Notes: generated from the sequence alone by a model not told the origin. A stretch of 64,000 bases of DNA from Tetragonia tetragonoides (GCA_038025085.1 CM076144.1:18493001-18557000), one strand, 5' to 3'; shown: positions 13,030 through 24,714, counted from the first letter of the stretch. Numbers and translations: made by a program.

Positions 13030-13683
13030 TCAGAATAAAGAATTGGGCCATTCTGAAGGACCATTGCGGATTGTGAACTTGTACTTCACTCCTTCAACTG
13101 GAGCCCATTTCGTCTCGTGCTTCCAGGTGGCGCGGTCGGGCCCGATTGGGGTGAGCAGCTTTGCCGGGTCAAAACCTTCATTAAAAAGCACAGTAAGAGG
13201 AAGTTTGCTCATTGCCTCATCGTATTGGCGACGCTCTTCACCAAATATTAGCCCAAAGTCATTGGGTGCCATGTCATTAGCCCAATCTTTAGTGGATTGG
13301 TCCTCCTTGAGAAGTGTTGGTGCCTCTTTACTCATAGTGAAACAGTCTTGAAATGCCTCAAAGTCTGGAACTAAAATTCCATTGATCGCATAAGGTTGTG
13401 GGAATCCATAGTAGGGGTATGGATCGCTTTCTTGAAGAATGTGCCCATTGAGAGTTAGAGGGTAAGGATCCATGCTATGTGGGATGGGCTTGTTGGTCGC
13501 GCTGGCTTTCTTTCTATCCACTTCCTTGGATATGTAGGCTCGGATCTTTTGCTTTGTGGGTTTATAGCCTTTCCCAAATAGATCATTTTTTATCTTGGTG
13601 TTCCAGCAGGATTGGGTTACCTTGGGGTGAGGACCCAAAGTGGTGCCTGGAAAGTAACCTTGCTTTCTAAGTAGAGCATTCAC
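13030..13683 (-). pseudogene. Protease-RT connector of the Ty3 polyprotein
   Basis: An open segment of 217 codons starts near LLRKQGYFPGTTLG, a Gly-rich element that in Tat-type polyproteins lies between protease and reverse transcriptase. It has no enzymatic motif that I recognise. Its C-terminal end is cut by TAA at 13,035-13,037; immediately beyond, in another frame, comes an acidic Ser-Glu-Ser-Asp repeat (12,995-13,030). It is a linker domain of unknown role. Confidence 0.6.
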
Positions 13684-13753
13684 ATTGAGCGTGGGCTCTA
13701 TTGTTTCTATGAAGGCTATCTTCTCGAAGCCCCATAGTTATTCGTCTTGCTCA

Positions 13754-14476
13754 TTATGCTTTATCTATCTGGGCTACCATGGTATCGGTACAGACTTCCA
13801 AAATAGATCCTGCTAGAGATAGCTTCACCTTTTGGTGAAGGGTTGAGGCTACAACATTAAGCCCATGTAACCAGGGCCTTCCTAAAAGTAGATTAAAGGT
13901 GGCTGAAATATCTATGACGTGAAATTGGACCATTTTCTCAATGGGCCTAATGTTAATGTTCATGGAAAATGTGCCTAAGACGTTCCTTTTGGAATTTTTG
14001 TAAGCTCTTAGCCCTTGTGCGGAGTGCGCGAGGTTGTTGCAGTCTATTTTGAGGTGTTCAGCAGTCCTCAAGGGGCATACGTTTACTGCAGAGCCGTTGT
14101 CAACTAAAGTAATGGGGACTTGTCTTTGTTGACAAATTACAATCAGATAGAGGGCTTTGTTGTGGTGAATGCCTTCAGGTAGAAGACCCTTATCAGAAAA
14201 GGTGACGAGTGTGGATGACTTTCCTTGGACCAGAAGATTAACCACATCCTCGGGAGTAACATTTGGAGAAATGTTGGTTGCGTTCAAGGCTTCTAGCACG
14301 GCCCTTCTATGAGTGATAGAAGTGGTCAACAATTGCCAAATGGATACATCAGCTTTGGTCTTTTGTAATTGCCTAAGGATATTAGTTCCATCATCTTCCT
14401 TAGTTGCCTCTCTTTGGGTTGGATCCCTATTGGGGATCGATACAAGCTCTACAGGGTGGATTTGAGATGGATCCAT
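13754..14476 (-). pseudogene. Ty3 aspartic protease region
   Basis: A 240-codon open segment. The retropepsin active site is PITLVDNGSAVNVCPL, with DNGS in place of the usual DT/SG, a substitution common in Tat-lineage elements. A flap-like region and the ILLGRPWLH-type motif (FNLLLGRPWLHGLNVV) follow near the end. It would cut the gag-pol polyprotein. It is separated from gag by a stop after YLTRSGR and from the RT connector by further breaks. Confidence 0.87.
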
Positions 14477-14497
14477 GTAGATGTTTTCGGGCCTGAA

Positions 14498-15971
14498 CTA
14501 GCGGCCCGATCTTGTGAGGTAGTTCAAAGCCTTGTCATCTTCATCTTTCTCGTCATCGGAGATGTCATACCATGCTTTGCCATTAGCTATGTCATGGACT
14601 TGAGGCGTTAGCACATCTTCATGATCTGTATAATGTCCATTATGCTCTTCATCACTATCCCAAAGGCCACAAATGTCTAGCGGGAGCCTTGGGCTTGGGT
14701 ATGGTGGTATGGCTTGCCCAATAGGAGTGATCAGATATGATGGATCGAATCCTTCCTCTATGTCAATGGAAAAAGAGTTCCCAAGAGGATTATTATTGTT
14801 ACTGGGTGGCGGTGCGTCTTTAGGTAATGGTATGGTGCCATTGTCGAACAGATCTTGAATTTTCTCCTTGAGAGTGTAGCATTTCTCGGTGTCCTGCCCA
14901 CGACCTCTATGGTATTTGCAGAATGCGGACTCATTCCAATATGGCGATCTTTTCTCTACGGGTGGATCAGGAGTAGGCCCAATAGGGTGCAAATAGTCTC
15001 CTTTGATTAATTTGTCTAGAGCTTTGACATAAGGCATCCCAAGGGGAGTAAATCTTCTCGAGCGCCTGTCGGCAATGGCATTCACTTCATTTCCTCTACT
15101 AGTGGAGGCATGATTGGTGTTGGTGTATTTCTTATCCTTGTACCACTTGTGTTGTTATTGTAAGTGACCTTGTTCTTCCCTCTTTGGAGTTGGTCATCTT
15201 CAATGGCCATGCCTACTTCAGTTAGTTGGGCATAAGTGGTTATGGGCTGAAACTTCATGTGCTCACGGTATTCAAAAGCCAAGTTTTGGACTAGCATTCT
15301 AATTTGATCCCTTTCAGATGGGCGATCAATCATTTCAGCAACCTTGGTCCTCCATCTTCTTACGAAGTTGGTGAATCCTTCTTTGTCACCTTGCTTGGTG
15401 ATGTCCAATTCTCTCAATGTCATGGAAGGCAAGACATTTTCGGCATATCTCTCTAGAAACAAAGTGGACAAATCCTCCCACTTCTGCAGCTTTTGAGTGG
15501 GTAGTTTGAAGAATCAGGCCTAACAGCAGGGTCTAAGGTTTGGGGAAAGAGGTGAACATACAACTCTTGCTCAGTGCCTCTAAGGCCCAATGCAGTGGTA
15601 AAAGTCCTAATGTGATCTTATGGATCATCGGTCCCTTTGAATGTGGGAACTTCAGGCATGGAAAACTTAGTGGGCAATTTTCCATTAATGTGAGGAGCAT
15701 AGCCTTCGGAATTGATGATCATGTCATTAAAGACACGACTCTTTCCTAGAACGGACTCAAGCCTGTTCAGCTTAGCTTGGAGTTCTTGGACCTGTTTAGT
15801 GGAGGGCTCAGTCTTATCCTCATTTGGTTTGGGCTCATCTTCATCCCTAGTAGGGGGATCCAACTTAGCGACACGGGCTTCCATATCAGTGAATCTAGCA
15901 TTTATGGCCACCAATTAGACCAAAAGGTCTTCCATCTTTTGGTCAGCGGTTTTCTCAGCATCTCCAGACAT
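14498..15971 (-). pseudogene. Ty3 gag, disrupted
   Basis: The likely start is the ATG at 15,971 (MSGDAEKTADQKMEDLLV), followed after one stop by a Glu/Lys-rich coiled segment (VQELQAKLNRLESVLG). The retrotrans-gag core is recognisable from TLRELDITKQGDKEGFTNFV through MLVQNLAFEYREHM. A zinc-knuckle-like FCKYHRGRGQDTEKCYTL follows near 14,920. At least one further in-frame stop (after FKGTDDP, near 15,616) and frame changes near 15,480 and 15,083 break it. Gag would form the virus-like particle. This copy cannot make it whole. Confidence 0.85.
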
Positions 15972-17206
15972 AATAGACTTAGGTGAATTAGTTGGCGAGG
16001 TATGAGGTGATAATGGCGGCGTGCGAAGGTACTCGAGCCAAACGGGGCCCACGAACTGTGCTTGCGGTGAAGGTTCGAATGACAACTTGCAGATTAATCT
16101 CTTGTTGGACTCGTCCCTCTCCCACTTTCTAGGACCGTAATCTTTATTCCTACCAATTCTGGAGATAACAAGGCCCGTTTAAGAAAATAAGAAATAAATG
16201 GAAAACTCCATGAAGAGAAAGATTTTATTATTATTTTTTTTTAAAACAAATGTGGGAAAAGAATCTAGCATTAATCCTCAACATGGCGATTTTTAGGACA
16301 GACGCGATTTTATGTAAATAGTATATTCTAGTCAATGATCTTTCGACTCTATAAAATTAGAAATTATACTCTTGACTCGCATTATGGAAATGAATTAGGA
16401 CTCTACTCTTGACTTGGATATGGAATAGAATTCCCGAATTCAAGAAAGGAAAATATATTGTTGACTTGCTTTAAGGAAATAAATAAGACTCCTTTTTTTT
16501 ATTTTGTGAAAGATCATTGACGGGAATATATTATTTGCACGCAATCTAATTCGGAAAAGAACGTCTTCCTAATATGGTCATTAGCATCGTCGGAGTCATA
16601 CATGTACTATTTCCTAAAAGAAAGATCCTAGACTCTATTTGTAAACCTGACAAAATGCACAAGCACACAAAAGGGAATCCTTCCCAAAACCAGACTCAAG
16701 AAAATCCTAAGGGGGGATCTAGTCCTAATATTCTATGGAAACTAATCACATAGCAAGGAAACAACCAATCACAATATGACAAGTAAATCAATTAGCACCT
16801 TGATATGGACTATGGGACTAAATGCAATAGCTTGACACAATCTATAGTTGGATAAGGTAGCCCACGACCGGATGCGTTTCGTCATCTATGGGATGCATAG
16901 TAAAACTAAACGTACCATTTTACACATCTCGAATGGAAACATGTAAATGCCGTGAGGTGGAACACGACTATATGCAAAGGTAATACCGACCTAGTGGTTC
17001 ACTGGCCTAAGTCATAGACAATGCTCCAAAGGGTAATTCCTGTTTATGGTGTGGTGATGTCTTTCGACATCTTGCGATGATAACGCATGCAATATGAATG
17101 ATATGGATGCAAAGCGAAGAATGTAAACACATACGGTAATTGAACCAAATAGCTAAAATAAATTATTGACATGGATAAGTGTTCGAATTACACCCTCTTA
17201 TAACTA
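15972..17206 (-). other. Leader between primer site and gag
   Basis: About 1.2 kb without open frames, as expected for the long untranslated leader of Tat elements. I see no separate insertion or gene. Confidence 0.6.
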
Positions 17207-17224
17207 TCCCCAGTGAAGTCGCCA
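17207..17224 (-). promoter_or_regulatory. Primer-binding site of the Ty3 element
   Basis: One base inside the LTR border, the minus strand reads TGGCGACTTCACTGGGGA. It begins with TGG, as needed to pair with the CCA end of a tRNA, and has the spacing of a plant Ty3 primer site. I cannot name the tRNA with certainty. Confidence 0.7.
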
Positions 17225-17225
17225 C

Positions 17226-18780
17226 TGTAAGAACCCTCGCCTTTCCGACGCTAATTTGCGAGCGTTAAATTGGAATTAAGGGTTCTTAAATAATACGTCA
17301 TATGCAATTTTAATTCAATTTTGTAATGGGGAATAATAGATCTCAAGCAATGAAGTCGCCACCAAGTTTTAGGAAACAATTTGAAACCATCAAAATGTTC
17401 ACCCAATTCCTATTGGGAATTGACTCATACCCAAGGGGCTAAATATTGAGTTCGGGGGTGTAGGTATGAAATAAACAAAACGAATCTCATCTAAATCGCT
17501 CGAATTAACGGCCTCTACTAAGCCTATTATCCATGTCAAATATTTATTTAAGCTATATGGTTCCATGCAAATCAGGTCGTCCAAGATCCTAAATTCAACT
17601 TGGCGGGTTAAAGACAACCAAATTACCTACCGTTATCACTTTGCACAATTTATATCCAATTTACATGCATATTTATTATCAAACACAAGCAAAAGATGAG
17701 AGCAATAATAAAAACGCTCCAACCTACCACACTTTGCTAAACACGCCAAGTATTGCATATGCACATCAATAAATTTGTTAGTAACTTCAATAGAAGAACA
17801 ATGCAAAAATATTAACTTTATGCTAAAATAAACCTAAGAGGTTGCTACATGCATGCACAAACAATAAAAAAGATGTAAACTTGCATAAACTAATGAAAAG
17901 ATGCAAACTTTAAATTAAACTAACATGCATAATTATTTACAAAGGTCAAAACATGCATAATTATTCAACCATAATCAAAAGCTAAATAAAACATGATTAT
18001 AAATAATAAAAGAAGAAGTTTAAAAAGAGATTTAGGCCCTCAGGATGGTTAACCTAGACGCTCTATTCGAACGGGACTAATAGAAATGGAAATGCTCTTC
18101 AATCTTGGGTGCTAGGTTGGGTGCAATGGCTTGCTTGAGTCTTCAAATTTTGAATTCTTTATGATTTGGGGTATTTGTGTTCTCAAATTGCTCTCAAAAT
18201 TAAAAACTGACCAACCTCTCTCAAAAGAGGGTGAAAGGGGGTATTTATAGAGTTAGGGGACGGAATTAGGGGCCTAGGGTTGCAAACCCGGTGCTAAACT
18301 CGGCCAAGCCAGAAAATCAGGCCCAGCGGCTACCCAAAGGGCATCTGGGGGTCAACGGCTGCAGCTGGGGCTCATCGGCCTGCCGCTGGGCTGCCCTGAG
18401 GGCCCCCGCTGTCACGAGTGTGCCGGCGGGTTGATAGCGTCAGCCGCTCGACCCGGAAACGCGCGCGCGACTAGGGATTTTTGACTTTTTGTACTCAATA
18501 AATTATGAAATTGCCCTTGGGCTGACACAGGGGCTCGGAATTGAGTTGTTTTAACCTAAATCTTCAAGACGCGATATCTCTTGATCTGAGAGCCTGATTG
18601 TGGCAAGGTCAAAGGCGTTGGAATTCTTATAACAAGGGCTATCCAAAGACTGTGGTTTCAAAGAATTTGGTCTAGATTTCCGAGCAATGTCCTTTTCTAC
18701 TTACGTCCATACTAATCCATTACCATCATCATCGGGCTTTGCGGTGCCAGGGGATGAGAACCGATTAGGGTGTCTATAGA
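17226..18780 (-). repeat. 5' LTR of the Ty3 element (right end approximate)
   Basis: It starts at TGTAAGAACCCTCGCC next to the primer site and runs about 1.55 kb. It contains a GC-rich patch at 18,290-18,480 that shares the GCCGCTGGG/TCAACGGCTG motifs of the repeat at 556-661. A TATA-like motif is visible on the minus strand near 18,245 (CTATAAATACCCCC), so transcription would run leftward into gag. The far end is placed near AGGGTGTCTATA (18,768-18,779), but the LTR terminus there is not canonical. Confidence 0.7.
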
Positions 18781-18829
18781 ATGAAGTATGTTTAAGATTT
18801 CATCCTAATCTTGATCTTTTAAAGTTCCA

Positions 18830-19188
18830 ATTTATGCTTGTTTGTGTGGCTTTCTGTTGAGAAAACGAAAATAACTGTCATTGTTGATAAGTGTTCGGCT
18901 TTGACCAAGAAGTGTTGGGGGTGGAGGAGCGGGTTCGAATAGGGAGCGACCTGCTCCAAGATAGTCCTCGACCCTTTTAGGGTGCGTAGGATTGCCTTAT
19001 AGATTGCTTGTGACCCCTAAAGTACCAAGCACAGCAACAACCACAATGTACTCAGCCCCCTTCCCCCCATGTGTTTTTAGAGCTTTGTGGAACACTTGGT
19101 GTTGTAATGCCTATCATTTTGGAACTAATGAAATCACTATTGATTTCCAAACAAAATAATAATAATAATAATAATAATAAACAGTTTA
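18830..19188 (+). mobile_element. LINE-like 3' end with AAT tail
   Basis: The sequence (CACAATGTACTCAGCCCCC, then CTTGGTGTTGTAATGCC, ending in an AATAATAAT run at 19,157-19,187) has the form of an L1-type 3' UTR and tail. Any coding remnant is too decayed to read. Confidence 0.45.
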
Positions 19189-19232
19189 TAAATTTATTAT
19201 AATGTTCTTCTAGTGACATCTCAAGAATCAAG

Positions 19233-19439
19233 TACTACTACTTCACACTGAAACACTGAGTGGGTAGCTCAATTGGTAATAGCTCTATGATCTACTCCAG
19301 AGGTCCGTAGCTTGAGGTCCTTAGTTCAATAGGAGAATATTTTGGCTGTTAAATTCATGGTCCATGGGATTAATTGGGCAAAGGACGCATACCCAAGTTA
19401 TCTAAATATAATTACAAAAAACAAAAATACTATTACTTC
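19233..19439 (+). mobile_element. tRNA-derived SINE with target duplication
   Basis: The body (19,245-19,427) has an A-box-like GGGTAGCTCAATTGGTAA and a B-box-like GTTCAAT, and ends in ATTACAAAAAACAAAAA. Flanking repeats TACTACTACTTC (19,233-19,244) and TACTATTACTTC (19,428-19,439) differ at one base. The 3' half (CATGGGATTA, then GTTATCTAAA) is shared with the fragment at 36,340-36,419. It lies in an intron of the FtsH-like gene or just downstream of its last visible exon. Confidence 0.65.
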
Positions 19440-19567
19440 CTACTTCGTCAGTGACTCAGCTATGCAACAGCATCAAAACAGTTGAATTCAATGGTAGTAA
19501 TTTCATGTGTGCGGACTGTGTGCGTACACAATATGCTGGAAATTAACATCTGTTTCCAATAAAACCA

Positions 19568-19597
19568 ATATATGTGTGTGTGTGCGCGCGCGCGCGC
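19568..19597. repeat. Alternating purine-pyrimidine tract (AT, TG, CG)
   Basis: Thirty bases alternate without a break from ATAT through TGTGTGTGTG to CGCGCGCGCGC. Such tracts can adopt Z-DNA. Position is inside the FtsH-like gene's intron. Confidence 0.85.
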
Positions 19598-19828
19598 CAT
19601 GCCTGAGGCTTATAATCACTTTACAAAGTGCGACCCTCTAGTCCACGCTCCAGAATGCTAGTCAATGTGAACTCACCTGGTCACCTCATATCAAACCTCT
19701 GTAGCCACATTTTGTATTCCATCGAAGCAATAATAAACCCCAATCACTGAATAAGCACATAATCTAAACTAAAAATAAATAGATAAATTAATTAATTAAT
19801 TAAAACAAATTCCATGTATCAGCCAAAC

Positions 19829-20384
19829 ATATCTTTCGCCCCAGCTTTCTGATCATTTTGCTTAGGAAGTTCCTTCCTCCCCTTTGGGTAATAAATTTCA
19901 TAATCTACATAAATTATGCATCAAACAAATTAAAACTTGCAATAAAAAATGTAGCATTTTGGTAAATATGGGTATAAAATTACTTCTCTTTTTAGGTCCC
20001 CCAGTGGAGAAAAATCGGCTGAAATTATAATTAGCAAGAAAATAATGACAACTCGACGAGTTACGATTGGAAGCAACCTTCTTTGCAGCTCCAATTGACG
20101 ACACGAAACTCCTAACAAACCCTAAACCCTGATCAAAGCGATAAAAGCTCGCATTTCTAAACTGTGACGAAAAATCATTTGAAATTACACGTCTCGCGCC
20201 ATAATTGTTGCCATAAATACAATCCTAAACCACAAAAATCACAAAATCGTTAAACGTAAAAATTAACATGAAAAAACTTGGTTAACAAATAAAAACATGG
20301 CTAAATTATATAATCAGGGAAGAATGTGATTACTCTTATGATTGTTGAGCAAGAAAAAGAGCGTGAAATTTGTGAAAATGACAT
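19829..20384 (-). CDS. 5' exons of an FtsH3/FtsH10-like mitochondrial AAA protease gene (partial)
   Basis: Three exons fit on the minus strand: 20,384-20,334 (ATG, 17 codons), 20,224-19,984, and 19,904 to about 19,829. The first two introns have GT-AG borders and phases that keep one frame. The product starts MSFSQISRSFSCS, Ser/Arg-rich like a mitochondrial presequence. It then shows GLGFVRSFVSSIGA, RFFSTGGPKKRN and YEIYYPKGRKELPKQN, in the order seen at the N-terminus of plant FtsH3/FtsH10. These are m-AAA proteases of the inner mitochondrial membrane that degrade and process membrane proteins. The AAA ATPase and zinc protease domains are not in the window. The donor after exon 3 is uncertain. 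Leftward lies the Ty3 element, so the rest is either beyond base 1 (an intron over 19.8 kb) or lost. Identification is from memory of family N-termini. Confidence 0.7.
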
Positions 20385-21189
20385 GATTTTGTGATGAGAA
20401 CATTGGATGAGAAACTCTAATTTATTCCCCGATTCCCCAACGACACGAATTTGATTATAATTTATTCGGAGTTTTCCCTAACAGGGAAACCAGAGAAGAG
20501 AAAGAATCATAAGGAGTGAAGAAGATTTGCCGAAAATAAAACTATGGCATTTGTTTGTCGTAGTATGTTCCGTGTTTGCTGTGTTTATTTTACAGTTATT
20601 TTTTTTATGGACTGATTTTTTTATTATTTTTAAAGGGAATCATAGGGCATCTATAAACGAATTCAACAACATGCAAATCTAAAACAACATCAGAAATCAT
20701 TCTGGTAACAAAGCTAACATGCGGAAGAGATTTTACGAGAAAGAACAGCTTCCTTTTTATCGTTGTTTTCCATAGTACGACCTTTTTACGGAAGACCCTG
20801 ACATATTCTTGTCGGTGAATTTTCACATCTGACGTCGTAGACTGCTTCTTGAAGAAAAAGATCCACAGTAGTGTCATAGGACAGCTGAAACGATAAACCT
20901 AAAACTCCAAGTAATCTCACAAAAGGAGAGACAGTCATACACAATGGATGAGACAAATTAACTCTCACTAATGGAGAGACTGATGTTATTCGTAAACCTA
21001 TGACTATAAAACTGATAAAAACTACGAGATTGGGGCTTACCATCAGCGTCCTATCGCTGATGGCAGCGCCCTTAGTACACAAGATGAAGCTCTAAAGAGC
21101 TATGGTGGAACGGGGGAAGAAGGGTTAGCGGAGGAAAATTTGAGAGGAATTTCTCGCTCTACAATTTTTTTTTGAGGGACTGATTGTAC
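20385..21189. other. Upstream region of the FtsH-like gene and unassigned DNA
   Basis: 20,385-20,600 would contain the leader and promoter of the minus-strand FtsH-like gene. From about 20,610 to 21,175 there is a segment bounded by GGACTGATT on both sides (20,610 and 21,176). It may be an insertion, but its interior shows no motif I know; a minus-strand frame of 98 codons there has no recognisable domain. Confidence 0.4.
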
Positions 21190-22431
21190 CCTTGGGAGTT
21201 GAGAAATGCTCAATTAACATGGAAAATGCTCAGTTGGTTTGTCTACTCACCTCCTTAATTCGTCATGGATGCCCGGTTTCCCTCTTACCCAATTTCACGC
21301 CCAACATACTCCTGGAAAACTAGCTCTTACCCTTGTTTCGGATTGTATTGACCTTGCTCACCAACAATGGAATGTAACCTTGGTTCGACAGTGGTTCAAA
21401 CCATCAGATGCACGCAGGATAGTTTCTACCCCCTTATATAATTTACACCATGACAACTCATGGTCTTGGACGGGCACAGTACATGGTGATTATTCAGCTA
21501 AATCCGGGTATGCTTTTCTTCTCCAACAACAATTCCCTTCAATAGTTACGGCTTGGGCAGACATCTTTTGGAAAAAAAAAGAGTGGAAATTAGATGTTCT
21601 GCCCAAATGGAAAACGTTCTTATGGAGACTACTTCACAATGCACTAGCGGTTTGTCGACAATCTCCAGAAACGGAATATACCAATTCAGGGTCGTTGTCC
21701 GTTTTGTGATCACCACGCTGAAACTATTGATCACATTTTCCGTCAATGTTACTACATTCAACATTTTTGGAAAGCCTCTCGACTTGGCCTTAATGTCGAC
21801 GCCAACCTCTCTGTTCCATTTGTGAGTTGGGTCACAGATTTGCTCAAATTCTTATGCAGCAACAACTACCAACTCTCACTGGACCTGCTTATTACTTTGT
21901 CTATGGTCTATCTGGCTTATGAGGAATCACATTATTTTTCAGGGTCAATCACTCAACCTTGAGACATGTTGTCCAATACGGATTCTTGGTTGCTTCAGCT
22001 CTTCGTTCTCCGCTGTATCTTTTGGGTGATTCCGACTCCTGTCCTTCTCCCGTACATCTCTTTAGGATGGGTACTGCATCACCCACAGTTTCCTTCATTA
22101 CTGGTGGTGCTTGGCATAAGCACTCCTTGTATACAGGGCCAGCTTGGATAGCTTCCCTCAGCTCTGATTCTTCTCCAATTGGAGGAGGGGCTATCTTCTT
22201 CTATTCCCAATCAACACTTCAAGCTGAATGTGTAACCTGTTTGGAAGCAATCAATGGGGCTCTTTCAAACCATCTTGGATAAAGCTCAATCTTTTACCAT
22301 TTGTGACATTAGGAAAGTTGCTAGATCATTTGTCCTGGAAGCTCACAAACGCCCCACTAGAGTGAGTCGGCAGCAGCTTCCGTCTGTCTTTTTTTAGCTT
22401 GTCCTGTATTTCTTGTTGCCAAAAAAAAACA
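21190..22431 (+). mobile_element. 5'-truncated L1-type LINE (zinc-binding and RNase H region)
   Basis: Frames include GDYSAKSGYAFLL and FWKKKEWKLDVLPKWKTFLWRLLHNAL, the zf-RVT region near the end of plant LINE ORF2. A CPFCDHHAETIDHIF-like zinc motif is readable across a frameshift near 21,690. It continues to an RNase H-like tail (GGGAIFFYSQSTLQAECVTCLEAINGA) and ends in poly(A) at 22,421-22,430. Several frameshifts and stops show it is dead. This LINE family, with a C-terminal RNase H, differs from the one in the helicase introns. Confidence 0.85.
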
Positions 22432-23539
22432 TGAGTTTTTTTTGTTTGTTTTTTGCTTAGCTAGGGGTAATTTTGTCAACCTGGTGCAATTTTATATGTC
22501 CATTGTGTTTTTCATGAGCTTTAGATAAAGTAGGGACATAAATGCATAACATGATCAAGATTGGGCTCACTGCTCATATGGTTACCCAATATTATACGTC
22601 TAGCGCTTGGGACATAATTTGGAGTGTACGGTTCGGTTATGGTCAACGGAATGGTGACGGTGAACAAAGGGATGATAAAGAAAGGAACGGTATGGTGCAA
22701 ATAAATGAGCAAATAAAAGACAAAATGGGTTACAAAATGAATTACAAAATGGGGTGATGTGCGGAACGGAACGGCGCGGAACATCTATCTTTGTAGATTA
22801 CGTAATATGTTATCTCAATGACGATTCTGATACTAGTACATGTACGGGTTTTTTTTTGGCCAGATTGTTAAATAGTCGTCTTAGTTACTCTATAACCCCC
22901 AACGGTTTGACTTTTGTGCAATACAATACATATAGGATTGAGCATCCAAATTTTTGTGAGGGTAAAATTAAACCAAATTAACAAGTTGTTTGGTTGGGGT
23001 AAATTACTCAAATCCAAAAAAATAAAATAATATTAAGTTAGAGTTCTACTAGTTACTCTATTTAATATTATTCTTACAAAACAGTTATTTACAATAACCT
23101 GCATAAAAGAATTCTACAACTTAGGATACTATTGTTGTACTTGCGTAGAGCTTTCATTCAATTCTAGAGGGGTATGCTTTATGCAAATCATCCATTAAAT
23201 TATTATTGCAAATTTTCTCACTTTCATTTTTAGTTCTTAAAGTAATCTTTTCCTTGTTTATGCTTTATGCAAATTCTTTATCCCTAATAATCAAACCTGA
23301 TCAATATTCAGATTTAGTCACTGTCAAACAAAAGAAAATAAATAAATAAAATTGAACAATATTCCCTCATTGGGAAATGTGATCAGGTAGTCAAAGAAGC
23401 ATCAATGCAAATATCCCCCGGTCCCTAACAAACTAAAACTCCCTTTCTATATAATTATATAAACCCCTGATCATCTGAACAAAATCCAATATCCAATTCT
23501 GATTTTTTTTACATTTCTTTCTCCTCAAGCTCTCTCCAA
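22432..23539. other. AT-rich intergenic DNA and upstream region of the GH17 relic
   Basis: No gene is visible. A patch with GGAACGGAACGG motifs lies at 22,620-22,790. A TATA-like stretch (TATATAATTATATAAAC, about 23,447-23,463) precedes the GH17 pseudogene by about 90 bases and may be its former promoter. Confidence 0.45.
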
Positions 23540-24714
23540 AGAGTAGTAATAGTTGCCGTCTTTTATTTTCTCATAGTAACTCTCTTCTCTCTCCTCACCG
23601 CATCAAACGCCTCAACACCAAAGATCATCGTCACTTACACTCACTTTTCTTCTCTCATTTACGACTCAGCACCAGGTTCCATCGTCGCCACTATAAAATC
23701 CCTTAACATAACCATCGTTTGTATCCCGAACCCTGAACCAACTATTAGAGTTTTCTCGGAAGCCTCAATCTCTTTCCCCCTCTCCATCCCCAACACCCTC
23801 ACCCCCTCCCTCGCCAGAAACAGCACCAATGTCGTCGCTTGGTTCGACAAGAACGTCCTCCCCTTTAACTACGGTGCTCAGATTACTACAGTCTCCGTAA
23901 GCTGTAATCTATACTTAACCGACGTCTTGTCTGCCATGTGCCTTCTCCATGGCATACTTCGGAAACGTAACCACATCAGCCACATCGCTGTCTCCACCAC
24001 GCTTTCTCTCTCCTCATCTCTCACCACCAGTCTCATTCTCTTCCTAGTTTCTTCATCTCGTTTCTAGGAGCAAATCAACGACACCTTTATCTTCCCCCTC
24101 CTTAATTTTCTACAAGGAACAAAATCCCCCTTGTTGATCGTCGTTCTACCGTACAGTATCTTCTGTCTCAGAACTTCGAATCCGGCTACCTTCGTCCTTT
24201 TCCAGAACAATGACAAATTCAGTTTCCGAGACAACTCCACCACCAGGACTCCATTAGCGAAACATGTTCGAAACTGTGATGATACTCTGCTTTATACTAT
24301 GGACGTAACTGATCATGGGAGAATCCCGGTAATCATCACCAAAACCGGATGGCCGAAATCTGTCGCAGCTAATGCAAGGGAGGGGATGAATAATGATGCA
24401 AGTATGTTGTTCGCTGGCATGTACATCAAAGGCTTGTTTAAAATTTGAGGTATAATGGTGGTGGGACTTCATTGAAGAAACTAGGGGTTGTTGAGATTTA
24501 CATTTTTGAGCTTTTTGACAATAAGAAAATCGAGTCTCTTAATGCTGGGCGATGGGAGATTTTATACCCAAACTCTACCATGATATACGACTTCGATTTC
24601 TCATCACCGGTGCCTTCTGGAAAGGCGAAAGAGATTTTTGGATACACTTCTATTACTACGGCAGTGGCATTCATCATTGGTTTGATTATATACATCTTTC
24701 GTGACCATTAATCG
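23540..24714 (+). pseudogene. GH17 beta-1,3-glucanase-like pseudogene
   Basis: A long frame without an ATG begins near 23,546 with a hydrophobic signal-like segment. It follows the GH17 pattern: DSAPGSIVATIKSLNIT, IPNTLTPSLARNST, VAWFDKNVLPF. A stop occurs near 24,066. Later segments show FVLFQNNDKFSFRDN, MDVTDHGRIPVIITKTGWPK, GVVEIYIFELFDNKK and GRWEILYPNSTMIYDFDF, with frame changes near 24,250 and 24,447. The end is hydrophobic (TTAVAFIIGLIIYI), as in GPI-anchored members. GH17 enzymes hydrolyse cell-wall callose. The conserved Glu of the TETGWPS motif is Lys here, so a catalytic residue is missing in addition to the frame damage. It is intronless in what can be read. Confidence 0.75.

Noticed and set aside
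19260..19345. A functional tRNA gene (GTGGGTAGCTCAATTGG)
   Set aside because: The sequence does not fold into a full cloverleaf by eye, and it continues into a SINE body with an A-rich tail and target duplication.
20786..21082. 98-codon minus-strand frame between the FtsH-like gene and the LINE
   Set aside because: No start context, domain or neighbouring exon support; it lies in a segment that may itself be an insertion.
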